Below, one piece after another: positions 1 to 10,937 of a DNA stretch of 64,000 bases. The notes beneath the pieces were generated by a model, which ran no database searches, was not told the DNA's origin, and was given only the letters and a program-made list of their open reading frames with translations. Position numbers and translations under genes: made by a program. The DNA lies in assembly GCF_000003855.2 (NCBI RefSeq), contig NW_003101680.1, forward strand, positions 4,628,731 through 4,692,730, given 5' to 3'. The DNA is from Blastomyces gilchristii SLH14081. Its lineage: Eukaryota; Ascomycota; Eurotiomycetes; Onygenales; Ajellomycetaceae. Position 1 is the first letter of the stretch. Each line of letters starts with the position of its first letter.

Positions 1-615
1 GTGATATCTGTGAAATTGTAATTATATGAATATCTTATATGTCTGAGATGTCAGAACTCTCAGATCTTTCACTGATATTCTCTTATAAAATCTTACTCTC
101 TTTGTAAGATCTTGTTGTAGAGTCAGAGTGACTGATGAGTAAGCTTCTATCTGAGAACTTAATATTCACTTAACTGTTTGACTGTTTCTCTATTTCTTAC
201 ACATTGTTACATATTCAGATATCTCAATGAATAATTATCTCTAATAAGAAGATAATGCATGAATAATTATTTCTAATAAGAAGATGATGAATGTTTTTCT
301 AGTGTAAGAGGCCTATGCTGAATAGATCAGTATAATATTATAGGTCTTATATAACAAAGAGAAAAACATTAGAGAAGAAAAGAAAGAGAAAGTGTGAGAA
401 TCAGTGATCAAAGTGAATATTTATACACATATGTGATGGTGTACGCGGTGGAGCTTCAGGGCGGAAGAATATACACGCGTTCGTAGCGGCTGAGGATCGG
501 TGATTGGAACATACACGTTCGTGGCGGCCGAGGATTGGTGATCGGGAATGAGGCGGTAGAAATCTATGAAGTGTACGGAATAGTCTATATAATTGATCGG
601 GCGCAGCCCGCCACA
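1..615 (-). mobile_element. Gypsy-A copy 1: 5' LTR and leader of a minus-strand element
   Basis: This is the 5' end of a Ty3/gypsy retrotransposon read on the minus strand. The LTR is at 303-615 and positions 1-302 are the untranslated leader; gag would lie to the left, outside the window. The same LTR plus leader recurs at 22566-22870 and 38424-38731. The LTR starts TGTGGCGGGC at 615 and ends CTCTTACA at 303. The stretch at about 430-615 keeps many CG, GG and CC pairs, unlike the leader, so it has largely escaped C-to-T decay. Confidence 0.85.
303..615 (-). repeat. Gypsy-A LTR (copy 1, 5' LTR)
   Basis: The LTR is 313 bp and has TG...CA ends (TGTGGCGGGC to CTCTTACA on the minus strand). It carries a TATA-like box followed by a CT-rich run, as in the plus-strand copy at 38424. 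It is the least mutated Gypsy-A LTR in the window. It meets the Gypsy-C end at 616 with no base between them. Confidence 0.85.
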
Positions 616-1083
616 TGTTGTAATTATATGTACAATTCTAAGATCAGTGAGTATTTATTCAGTAATTATTACTTCTATTTTTATAATTTTATATACTAAT
701 AATAGTTCTTAGTTACTTCAGTGTCAGAGATCATTTTAATCAAAGATGATAATACTGTTGAGACTATCTTCTTCTGCTCTCAAGCTTCTTTCAGCACTTT
801 CTCTTTCTTCTCTGTGAGAAAGATTGTGTGTATATCAGATTATAAGTGTTCAGTTCTGAGTAACTTCTGCTGTTATTCATTCAGTTCTGTGTCTTCTTCT
901 TCTTTCATTTCTTCTGTCTCTGTCTCTTCTGTCCTGACTTCTGATTCTGTGAGTCTTACACTCTTCTTCAATTTTTCTACACACACATATACACATTTCT
1001 ATATTGGCATTTCAGTCAATCTTGCAATAAATGATATTAATATTGTATACAGAGCAGTAGAGAAATCAGAGATATATGTAGTA
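616..1083 (-). repeat. Gypsy-C 3' LTR
   Basis: About 468 bp are repeated in the same orientation at 26606-27074, the other end of the same element, which is why I read both as LTRs. On the minus strand the outer end reads ACAACA. A TATATAAAA box is seen at 687-695 on the minus strand. A plus-strand open frame at 721-1092 lies inside this LTR and is antisense to it; I treat it as chance. The inner boundary, near 1083, is approximate. Confidence 0.65.
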
Positions 1084-3174
1084 TTATTATAAGAGTGACT
1101 TACAGCTCTCAAATTTCTTACAGATCTCAAGTTTTGAGATTTTCTTTGTTTTTAATATTTTTCAAGTGATGTGATGTTGAAAATAGATTAAATGTGTGAC
1201 ATATGAAAATGAATGAGATGTATATAATAATATTTGTCTTTTACAGCTGACTCTTACAATTGATGATTAATTCATTATCTCTTTTCTTTTCTTATACATT
1301 TTCTTTATCTTCTAGTCACTACTCTTACATGATCTCTTTATGATACAGTATTTAGTGACTAGATTTGACAGCTTTCATCTTTTATAATTCTGTCTCACAT
1401 ATCATACTGTCTCTCTTCATCTGCTCAGACTACTACAGTGAATAGCTTATTAAAACTAATCTTATCTGATCTCTGAGTGTTCTCAGAAGTTGAGATGACT
1501 TAATCTCATGTGTCTGTAAATGTTTCAGATAATTCATTCTCTGTTATCTTCATAATTGAACTAATGTAAACAGTTAAATTTAACTCTGAATCTCTTTTTC
1601 TTCTATGATCTGACTTATATACAAGTCTGCTGCTTTGAGACTGCTTTTTACTGTGTTACATCTGTTATCTGTGATGTGTTATTATACAATCAGCTACAGT
1701 CTTATTACTTATTAAAGTGTGATGTTTATCTGATTTCTTCATTACTTCTCATTCTTTTCTTATAATTATGAAAAGATTGAAATAAGTGAGATTATCTGAT
1801 TTATAAGTGTCTATGATTTCTCTTACTTTATGAGACTTTTCAATTATAAGTCTCTTCTTTTTCAATGCTGATAATAGTGCTGTGAATAATCATAATTTAC
1901 TCAGATCTTATATCTTTGTCTTTATAAGATATGAATCATTTATTAAGTTATGTAAGATCTGTTCCTCTGGTTCTTTCAATGTGTATATTCTCAGAGAATG
2001 TGATTTGAGTATTTTATATAGCTCAAATCATCTAGATTGAAACTTCTCAGAACTCTCATTATGTATAAGAACTTATGTTCTCATCTTGAGACTGAATTTC
2101 TTAACTAGTGAGTCTTGTATTCTTTTCAATTGAATTGCTTAGTTTAGTTCAGAAGTAACTTATTAGCTTTTTTTATACATGCATAGCTAATCTCTTTCAA
2201 TCTTGATTCTGTGTCTGTGACTGCTGTATCTGTGACTGTTGTGTCTGCAACTGTTATTCTCTCTTTCATCTTTTCTGAAGCATTCTCTGAGATGTATGAA
2301 TGCAATTCATACAAGAGATAGAATGATGAATGCTTGAAGATTACATGCTGCTGAATTTGTGTGACTAATAGTGCCTGACTGAGATATTCATCTCATAATC
2401 TTATAGGCTTGCTCACTAGATATTTCATCAGCATATTGCTCAGGATTTCATTCAAGTATTTTATCTTCTCATTTGTCTGTGAATGATATAACATTGTTCT
2501 ACAATGTCTTGTCTGTAACTGGCTTATAAAATGCCTCATCACTCCTTCTATAAGATTCACATCATTATCAGTTAGAATCTCATATAGTATTTCATAGTTG
2601 ATGTAGATCTTATCATGTAGCAACTTCATCATCATCTTCTCTATCATCTCTGAAACTGCTTTTACAACTGGTCAGTCAGTAGTGTAGTCAGTAGCAGTGA
2701 TTATTCAATGATTCTCATTTGATATTCACAGTAATATGTCTATGAGATTCATTCTTCATTGTTTAAACAGTTGTATCATACATTTCATCTGATGTTACAC
2801 TTTCTCATGTTCTAACCCTTTCTTAGATTCTTTCATAATCTGATAATTCAGGCACTCATGAGTGTACACCTGAATGTTCTCAGTCATGCTTGGCCAGTAT
2901 ACTCTTGATTTGAGTATACTCATGAGTTTAGAGCTTTCTAAGGGACTGAATTTCTTGTGTATGTGAGTCATCAAGTCATGTCTAAATAAATATTTCAGAT
3001 AGGAAGCTTCTATATATTCTAGATCACAGTAAAGTATAACATCATTTTTCAATTTTCTCAGCTTGAAGTTCAGAAGCATCTCTTCTACTACTTTTATAAG
3101 ATGCTTATCATCTGACATCTTGCTATTCTTCAAGTGAGAGATCATTATATTCACTCATTCTAATTCCTTGCATT
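1084..3174 (-). pseudogene. Gypsy-C pol, integrase part (decayed)
   Basis: This is the 3' part of the Gypsy-C pol on the minus strand. An HHCC zinc-binding region is read from about 3120 to 2800 (HDLMTHIHKKF, later YWPSMTENIQVY, then CLNYQ). The integrase core follows at about 2650-2390, with LTDNDVNLIEGVMRHFISQL and YHSQTNEKIKYLN, which match the usual gypsy PYHPQTNGqvEr motif after P-to-S and G-to-E change. Stops interrupt the frame. The stretch from about 2000 down to 1084 is AT-rich; I could not assign a domain or a convincing chromodomain there. The right edge is the 14-bp LINE target site. Confidence 0.75.
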
Positions 3175-3544
3175 ATTATTATTATTATTCTTCAATTATA
3201 GATGTATGCAGTCAGAGACTATGACATCTACCTGAGAACCTTTAGTTCTCAGGGTTTTTCCTATATCTATAGAGTCAACTATTATACACTTATCAATTTC
3301 AGATATGCAAAATCAGAAAATTCCAGCCCAGAATACAAAAACTGTTTACAAATTGCAGTATTTCAACACCTATTAATACTTTGAAATCATTTGAAAACAT
3401 CATGACAAAGGAAAAGAGAACATAGTTCTAAAGATAGACACATTAAATAGATAGATAGAAAAGAACAGAAAGAAATAAGTACAGTAAAGAAAGACTATAA
3501 CAAAATAAAATTATTAAAAGATAGTGTATAGCTGTTTTAACAGA
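3175..3544 (-). other. LINE L1 3' UTR, hairpin and (TAA)n tail
   Basis: This non-coding 3' end of the LINE is about 370 bases. The sequence next to the tail is also found at the ends of the two other LINE-derived copies (27075 and 40129). A perfect 8-bp stem, CTGAGAAC with GTTCTCAG and a 5-base loop, lies at 3232-3252. This end is the likely template-recognition region for the LINE reverse transcriptase, judged by its position only. Confidence 0.7.
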
Positions 3545-6500
3545 CTATATCTAATCAATTTCCACCTCTTCATATTCAGATACTTCTGAGTTGAGTCATT
3601 TTCTTGTAGCTGCTTGAGTTTCTGATAGAAAGTCTATTAAGTATTTAAGTCCTGTCTCAGTTGAGAATAAGAACCTCATATTTAATTGATTTAAATCATA
3701 CTTCTTCTTTAATCTGACTCTGAGACTATTGTATAATGCACAATGCATTACAATATACTCAGGATTCTCATTTGTATTACAGAATGAGTACTCTGTTGAA
3801 TCAAATCTATCATCAAATCTTTGTATATAGGATTTGAAATAACCATGTTCTAGTTTTAGCTGAATTATGAATGAGAATATTTTCTTTTTGTATTTAATTG
3901 AACAAGATTTTCACTTTGATTTTGTCTTAAATCTTGAATAATGTATACTCTTCTTTTGTTTCTGCCAGCTTTCATTTCACTTGTTTAAACAAGATTCTTT
4001 TATCTTTCTCTTTATGAAAGATCAGAACACTGTTTTTTGAATAGATCTGCTTAATTCTGAACCCTTTTTTACAGCTGAATCAGTCAATTCATTGTCATGA
4101 ATATTCATATGAGCAGAAACTCAATGCAGATGAATTATCAGTTTAGATATTCTTCTCTTTTGAATTTTCAAAACAGAGTTTAAAATCAGGTCAAGATTCA
4201 TTTGATCATTATGAATCTGACTATTTCTAAGTCTTTTTAAAGCAGCTTGACTATCAGAGAATATTCATGCCTCTTTCAAACTATTTCCTCTTTTATGAGA
4301 TTTTATTTCAATGAGTTTGAAAGCTTTCACTATTACAAATAGTTCAGCATCAAAGACTTCAGATTCACAGCCTAAATTCCAGAAATCTGAGATAAAATTG
4401 ATATTATCTTCAGTATAAGCAATGTCTGCATCTAATCTATTCAAATTCTCATTTTTTAAGCCATCTGAGTAAATCAGAATAGAGTCTTTTATATTGATTG
4501 TAGAGATCTTCTTCAAATGCTGTTCATATTCTCTCTCTTTAGATAGTTCACTTATTTGTAAGTCTATGAGAGATTCCAGCTTTTCTCTCCAGAGAGATAT
4601 CTTCTCATGATCAATTTTCTCAATATTTAATGAAGAAAATTGATTCTTAATAAGTGAACATAGTCTATACAGTTGAGAGAGCATTTTCTTTAAAGCATTA
4701 TTCTCATTTCAATCAAGAAATCTATTTCAATTCAGTTCATTTCCTGAGTTAACTGATGAAAATGAAGAAGAGACTCTTTCTCTGATTATATGATTTGAGC
4801 TCATCTTTATGACTCTCAGAGCATAGTTCATACAGGCCTTTTCAAATTGAATAGCAGGAGATGGAATTGAGGCTTCAATTTCCATTGCTTTAATAGGAGA
4901 TGATTTGAATGCTCTCAGAATTCTTCTCAAAGCTCTGTTTTATAGACTTTGAAACAGTTCAGTGAAGTTATCTTGATTGTTTCATTAAACTTGAACTTCA
5001 TAATCAGCTACTGAGATAATACAGGCTATGTACAACTGTCTCATAGTCTGAAAAGATAAACCTCTCTCAGTATTTGATAGTCTGATTATACTATTCAGTA
5101 GTCTCTCTGCCTTGATAATTCTTTATTGAATATGATATTTAAAATTCAACTTGGAGTTTAACCATACTTCTAGTCATTTGACATTCAAACTGGGTTTAAT
5201 CTCTTTATTCAGAAGAGTTAGACTTAGTTCTTTCTTATTAAATCTGGAAAAAAAGTGAATTAACTCAGTTTTATTCATATTAAATTGAATTAGATTGATA
5301 TCTGCTCTAACAAAGATTTCCTTTACTGCTTTCTCAATCACTTCTAAATTCTCTTTGATTGTCTTTGAACTGTAGAGAAGATCAATATCATCTACATAAC
5401 TTGAAGATCTCACTATTTTCATCTCTCTATTCTTGAATAAATATGCAGTGTATATTGCAAATAAAACAGGTGAGATTGAAGATTCTTGTGATACTTCTAT
5501 TTTTATCTCAGTTTTATCTTGTTTTCTTCCATCAAAGAATAGTTGTATAATTCTTTTAGACATGAAACAATCAACTCATTTTATTAGAGAAAGTGACAGT
5601 TTTAACATCTTCAAAGTTTGAATCATCTTAGACTTTGAAACATGATTAAATGCATCTTTTATATCAATAAAAACTGCAGTTGAGATCAGGTCTTCATGCT
5701 TTGCTACTTGAACATCATGAAGAACTGAGAGAACAGTATTAATTGCAGAACATTGTTTTCTATCTTTCATTTGTTTATTAAATAGAAGAGAATCACTAAT
5801 AGAGCTTATAAAAGATAATCTAGTAGCTATTATCTTTTCTAGAACTTTTCTCAAACAGTTCAACAGAGATATTACTCTATATAACTTAGGAACTGAAGCT
5901 TTTCTATTAGATTGTGTAAGGATTACTTCAGTAGCTTCTCTCCAGCATTCAGAATGATAACCATTTCTTAAGAGATTGAAAAAGAGCTCAAAATATTCAT
6001 TCTTCAAGTAGGAATATGTGTTTTGAATAATTAAATGATTAATTGAATCAGGCCCTGCAGCAGTTTTAATTGAACTTGAGAATATTGCTGACTCTAGTTC
6101 ATCACCTGTAAGCTCAGGTCATTCTCAGTTATTTTCATCAATATATTCATGAAATGACATATTCTCCTCTTCTAAATGTGATGAGTTTTGAAAGAGAATT
6201 CTTATAAAAGCTTGACATTTTTTCTCAAAAGAGTTTGCTGTATACAATTCATTCTGAAATTCATATTCTAAGGTTGAAAGCTTTGCTACACTTCTTGTTT
6301 TAGTATAGTTGAAGGCTTTAAAAACTTCTTTTTCTTATGCTTCTTCAAGAAATTTGTTCCAGCAATCTGTTTTGACTTTTTTAATATCTGAAAAATATTC
6401 ATTTTGAATAGCTTTGAACTCTTCATCAGATATTAAGTTATTCTTTCACTCTCTCTTAGCAGTAGCTAGTTACTTTCTTTTAGAAGTGATATTCTCATTT

Positions 6501-7495
6501 CATCAAGGTTTGAAATACTCAGAAGACTTTTTCTTTGAAATATTTTCTTTAATACTTGTTAGAAGAATAGATGTAATCAGCTTTACTCTATTCTCAAGTA
6601 TTTCATTTGAAATATCTTGACTTTGATTTCAATAAAGCTCACTCTGTCTTTCAGATTTCAGCTGTTTTACTCTTTCTTCAACTGCTTTTCAATCAGCTTT
6701 TTCAAAGTTATACTGATTAGAGAGAAGAGGATTTTCACTTCTTTATTATTCACTCAGTTCAATATCAAATTGAATGATCTCATGATCTGATCCTGAGATT
6801 TCATTTGAATCAATAAATCAGTTTATAAGTCTTTTTTCAATTAGATTTTATGACATGAAAGTTAGATCTATAATAGATTTCTGTTTCATGTCTTTTCTAA
6901 AGAATGTTTGTTGATCAGACTTGTTAACTAAATCTATTGAATGCTTAAAAGTTTATTCAATCAGTTTATCTACTCTTACTGCTCTTATACACTCTGAGTT
7001 TTATCAGAGATGATGTGCATTGAAGTCTTCTACAATTATAGAGTTTTTTAAGAAAGTTATATTCAAAAATCCTCTATCAATTGTTCAGATATTGTTGTTT
7101 TCTTTCAATGACTTTTCATTATAGATATTTATAAGTTGAATAGTATCAAACTCATTCTCTTTATCTATAATATCACTCACTAGAATATCAGAGTCAGGTA
7201 TGATATCAAATCTCAAATTAAATTAATACCTTAATCTTTTTCTCTCATAGATCACTACTCTTGATTTTATCTCAGATTTTTCAGAGAGAAAGCAGTAATA
7301 GCTTGAATGAGAAATGATGTACTTTTGCTCAGTATCAAAGTTTGATTCTTGAAGAAGTACAAAGTCAACTTTTTATTCAAATGCAATCTGAAGACAAGAA
7401 TAAATGCAATTTGAGTTTCTATTCACATTATTTTAAATAAATGTGATTTTTGAAGAGTTTTTAAACTTTTTTTGTTGTTTTTATTGTATATCCAT
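3545..7495 (-). pseudogene. LINE ORF2: endonuclease, reverse transcriptase and RNase H (decayed)
   Basis: This frame of about 1317 codons is read on the minus strand with many substitution stops. It starts MDIQ at 7495. The AP-like endonuclease shows LLQESN (about 7350), VEDFNAHH (about 7030) and SGSDHEII (about 6790). The reverse transcriptase shows AVFIDIKDAFNHV (about 5655), SSISPVLFAIY (about 5465) and an intact YVDD box (5387-5398). RNase H shows LIYSDG (about 4470), SDSQAALKRL (about 4245) and HMNIHDNELTDSA. A C-terminal CCHC-like run, CNTNENPEYIVMHC, lies near 3765. A TAG at 3551-3553 aligns with CAG in copy L2, so the ancestral stop is probably at 3545. ORF2 would nick target DNA and copy the LINE RNA. 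It is not functional as written. Confidence 0.9.
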
Positions 7496-7524
7496 ACTAA
7501 GAGAGAGTAGAGATAGAGTAGAAT

Positions 7525-9144
7525 CTAATTTCTATCATCAGATAGTAGATTATAACTATTTTGAAAAGTAGGAATCTCAACTGCTTGCATTATATCTAGT
7601 TTATTATCAGAGTCATTTCTCAATTCTCTAATCTTAACAGAAGTTTGAGGATTCAAATTCTGTTTACACTTAGCTGAAGAGTTGAAGTTTGAAGATCTAG
7701 ATAGTTAAGAATTTCTTCTTTTTAAGCTTACAGTTGTAGATTTACTAGCTTGACTTTTCTCTTCAGTTTTAAATTCACTTTTCTCTTCATCTTTTCTCCA
7801 GTTCTTCTGAGTTCTTGAAGTAAATACACATTCTTTTGAGCTAGATGCATGTTTTTCTTTACAATTGAAGCACTTAAGCAGAGTATATTGATATATTTCA
7901 TCTCTTTTTAAGCATGTTTCACAATTATGCTCACTAGTTTTATGATCTCTAGCACAGAATTCATATTTTGAGTCTCTGAAACAAGAGATTGCAAAGTATT
8001 CATATCTTTGATAGTTTAAATACTGTGTTTAAGCTTTGAGATTCATTCTTGAGTCTTTGTATTCATGAACTCTCATTTTCAAACCTGCTACTCTTACTTC
8101 AGAGATTCTTGATTATTCAAGTGTCTTTGTATACACTAGAACAGAGACATTTCTTCTACTCTGTCTGAACTCAATTGAATTAAGTCACACAGGCTCTTTT
8201 CTCAGTTGAATAGAATTGTATTCTTTCAATTCATTTTTGAGAAGTAGCATTCCTTCCTCACAGTCAAAGATTTCAACTGAAATATTATGAAGAATGAATT
8301 TATCTCACTTTTCATCTCTCTCAGATAGAATTATTGTATTTAACAGAGATACTACTGCTGACTTTCAGAGATTCTCATTCTGAATAAGGAATTCTGCACT
8401 GAATTCAGGCATTATGATCAGAATGATGAAGTTTTCAAAGAAGAATGACTCAATTAAAGCTATAACTGATTTTTGAACTTCAATATCAGTTATTAACTGA
8501 GAAAAGAACTACTGATTGATTTCATTTCTAATTCTGAAAATAAGGTTTGAGTTTAGCTTATTTCTCTGCAATATATCCTGATTTGAGACTTTGAGAATAA
8601 GTCTTCTATTTCTAGAGATTTGAAGATTTTTCTCTTTTTACATTTTTTTCTTCACTCTTCTATCAATAGAAGTATGAGTAGTATTCTTCTCAGATTTCTC
8701 AGAATTTTGAGCAGGTTTTGAGATAGTAGATTTAGAGATAGCAGATTTGAAGACAGCAGATTCTGCTGCTTGAGCATATGTTTTCTTCTGATTTAAAGAA
8801 GAAGAAGAAGATGAAGTAGAAAAGAAGAAAGAGCAAACTGAAGAGTCAGTGATTGTATTAGAAATTTTCAAAGTTTTTTGAACTATATTTAAAATTCTAA
8901 GTTTGAACTTGATCACTTTCTGTAGTTGTCTAGCCTGAGTATAAAGAATTAACAGAACTTCTTCATTCATCTTACTCAGACACTGCTTTTCAAGAATTTT
9001 ACTTGCTTTTTCAAGTTTCTGTATTTCAAGAACTTGTTATTTCTCTATTTCTTCTTTCTTTCTTCTCTTCAGAATTTCAATCTCAGAAATAGCATCTGAG
9101 AAAGCATTCTTTTCCACATCAACTGAGTATACTTTCAAACTCAT
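7525..9144 (-). pseudogene. LINE ORF1: gag-like protein with CCHC zinc knuckles (decayed)
   Basis: This frame of about 540 codons lies upstream of ORF2 and is separated from it by about 30 bases. I chose the start MSLKVYSVDVEKNAF at 9144. The N-terminal third is rich in K, E and Q and looks coiled-coil-like. A serine-rich linker follows (SSSSSS, about 8810). Near the C terminus are paired zinc knuckles, CARDHKTSEHNC and CFNCKEKHASSSKEC (about 7960-7845), then a basic tail. This matches the nucleic-acid-binding ORF1 of Tad/I-type LINEs. Several stops and TGA codons break it. Confidence 0.82.
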
Positions 9145-9148
9145 TATT

Positions 9149-9362
9149 CTTACTCAATGCAAAGTTGGTCAGACTAATTCAATTGAGATATTTAAACTCT
9201 TTTGAATTGAAAAGTTGATCAGACTGTTTCAATTAAGAGGTTTCTAAGTCTGTTTTTACTCAATGCAAAGTTGGTCAGACTAATTCAATTGAGATATTTA
9301 AACTCTTTTGAATTGAAAAGTTGATCAGACTGTTTCAATTAAGAGGTTTCTAAGTCTGTTTT
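9149..9362. repeat. 106-bp exact tandem duplication in the LINE 5' UTR
   Basis: Two near-identical units start at 9151 and 9257 (both begin tactcaatgcaaagttggtc). A third, partial unit (the aaaagttgatcagact part) follows at about 9362-9395. The repeat lies just upstream of the ORF1 start. Its two units are far more alike than other duplicates in this window. Confidence 0.85.
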
Positions 9363-10324
9363 CAATTGAAAAGTTGATCAGACTATTTCAAAAGAAGAAT
9401 AACAGACTTTTGTGTATAAAACACCTGATTTTTTTTCACACTAGTTCAGTAACTAGATTAGATTTTTAAAGAGAATCTAATAAACTAAAATTAATTTTTA
9501 AGATAAATCAATAAAATCTTTACAATCTCTTTCTTGAAATACAGTGAGAAAAAGTATGATATCAATTAATAATAAATCAGATAATATGACAGTTTTTGAG
9601 AGAAAAACTGATAAAAAATAAATCAATTTTTTGCAGAGAAATTGATTAAAACTATTTAATTTTATTCTAAATTATTCAATTCTTCTCACACAATAAGTGT
9701 GCAACTCAAATCAGTTAATAAAGAGTGTAAAAAAGAATTAAGTATTAATAAAAGCTCTTCAGTCACTGAAAAAGTAATTGTTACTTAAAAGAATATAAAA
9801 TTATGATGAAAAATAACTCTGTTTTTAATTCTTTGTAAGAATATTGTGTAAAACCCAGAGAAAAACATCTTACTTTTTCAAGAGAAGTAAAAAACTATTT
9901 CTAAGATCTTTTTTTTTTGTATTAACTGCTGCAGAAGAATGAGATAAAAACTGCTAAGATATATACTACTGTATACTCTCTATCAAGACTTTCCCTCTTC
10001 AGAGTCTTGATATTATAGAGAATATAAGTCTGTTTCTATATAATAATGTAAATATTGTCAGCAGAATATAGAGAAACTGATTATTAATATCTCAAAATAG
10101 AAGACTTTGTCAATGATTATATCAATATAGAGTTAATTCTCAAATTCAATAGAAATCTAGTGTTGCTATTCTCAATCTCTTGCAGAATCTATTGAATATT
10201 GAGATATTAAAACTAGATTTAATATATCTTACTGTGCAGGGATCAAAGGCTCAGTCAGATCTTGAAGTATACTGATTTTATAGTTATCATATCTGCTGAT
10301 TATGTATCAAGTACAGTTGCTGAG

Positions 10325-10650
10325 ATATCTTTTTGTACTTTTCTGTCAGGGATGGGCCAGATTAAGACAGGTGATATGAGGGTGAGACTTGGCATTGATG
10401 TCTAGATACACTGAAGACAGACTGCGGAGGTTGCACTTCAGAAGTGGTCATTGATTATATGCTTGATATTATTGTCAAGGTATCTTTTTGTATTTTTCTG
10501 CCGGGGATGGGCCAGATTAGGAAGGGCGGTACAAGGGTGGGACTTGGCGTTGGTGTTTTGAAACATCAAAGATGGACAGGGTTTTCGCGGAGGTCGCTCC
10601 TCAGATATCTCCACAACTACAGATCAGGGATCTTCCAAAATCGAGAAGAT
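10325..10650. repeat. 155-bp diverged tandem repeat near the LINE 5' end
   Basis: The landmark gatgggccagatta occurs at 10351 and again at 10506, 155 bases apart, with similar sequence on both sides (atctttttgta upstream, a GAGG-TGCACTTCAGA or GAGG-CGCTCCTCAGA segment downstream). The inner unit is more decayed than the outer one. Such 5' monomers often act as LINE promoter units; that role here is inference. Confidence 0.75.
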
Positions 10651-10937
10651 TGGTGCATATGGCTAGGTCTCTTCACCTTACAATTTGTATGGCAATTTGG
10701 CCCGGGGTTGTGGTGTGGTAGGGGAGAATGGGGGATAATCCCACACAGGAGTTTCGAACGACGTCTGGTTCATGTTTGGCTGGATAACTCCACCACCACA
10801 CGGGGTATGCGGTCGGCGATGGGGTCAAAATGCTTGTATGATCGAGGGCTTTTCGATGGATCTATCGGCGGGTTCTTATTCGAAAAATCAAGCGAGTTCG
10901 TGGTGGAGCGGTTGATGAAAGTGTAATTCCTTGCATT

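Larger units (their letters stand above)
9145..10923 (-). other. LINE L1 5' UTR (1.8 kb), with tandem repeats and an unmutated 5' end
   Basis: This long untranslated leader precedes ORF1. It has two internal tandem repeats (described separately). From about 9400 to 10320 it is AT-rich, with imperfect inverted repeats; for example TCAAGACT and AGTCTTGA form a hairpin at about 9980-10012. From about 10330 to the 5' end it is GC-normal and full of CC, GG and CG, so it has escaped the mutation that hit the rest of the LINE. A 160-codon plus-strand frame at 10444-10926 runs antisense through this part and has no recognisable domain. Confidence 0.7.
3161..10937 (-). mobile_element. Full-length Tad-like LINE (L1), with 14-bp target duplications
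   Basis: This is a minus-strand non-LTR retrotransposon of 7.75 kb, occupying 3175-10923. It is flanked by the direct repeat taattccttgcatt at 3161-3174 and 10924-10937. The 3' tail, on the plus strand, is a short TTA run at 3175-3190, i.e. (TAA)n in the sense direction. Order in the sense direction: long 5' UTR, ORF1 with CCHC knuckles, ORF2 with endonuclease, reverse transcriptase and RNase H, and a 3' UTR with a hairpin. This is the layout of the Tad1/I-like fungal LINEs. It inserted into the integrase region of Gypsy-C. Confidence 0.92.

Noticed and set aside
721..1092. A 123-codon plus-strand frame rich in Ser and Phe
   Set aside because: It lies within the Gypsy-C LTR on the antisense strand, and the second LTR copy at 26606 keeps only part of it.
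10444..10926. A 160-codon plus-strand gene
   Set aside because: It is antisense to the LINE 5' UTR, has no recognisable domain, and is open mainly because this island is undecayed and not AT-rich.
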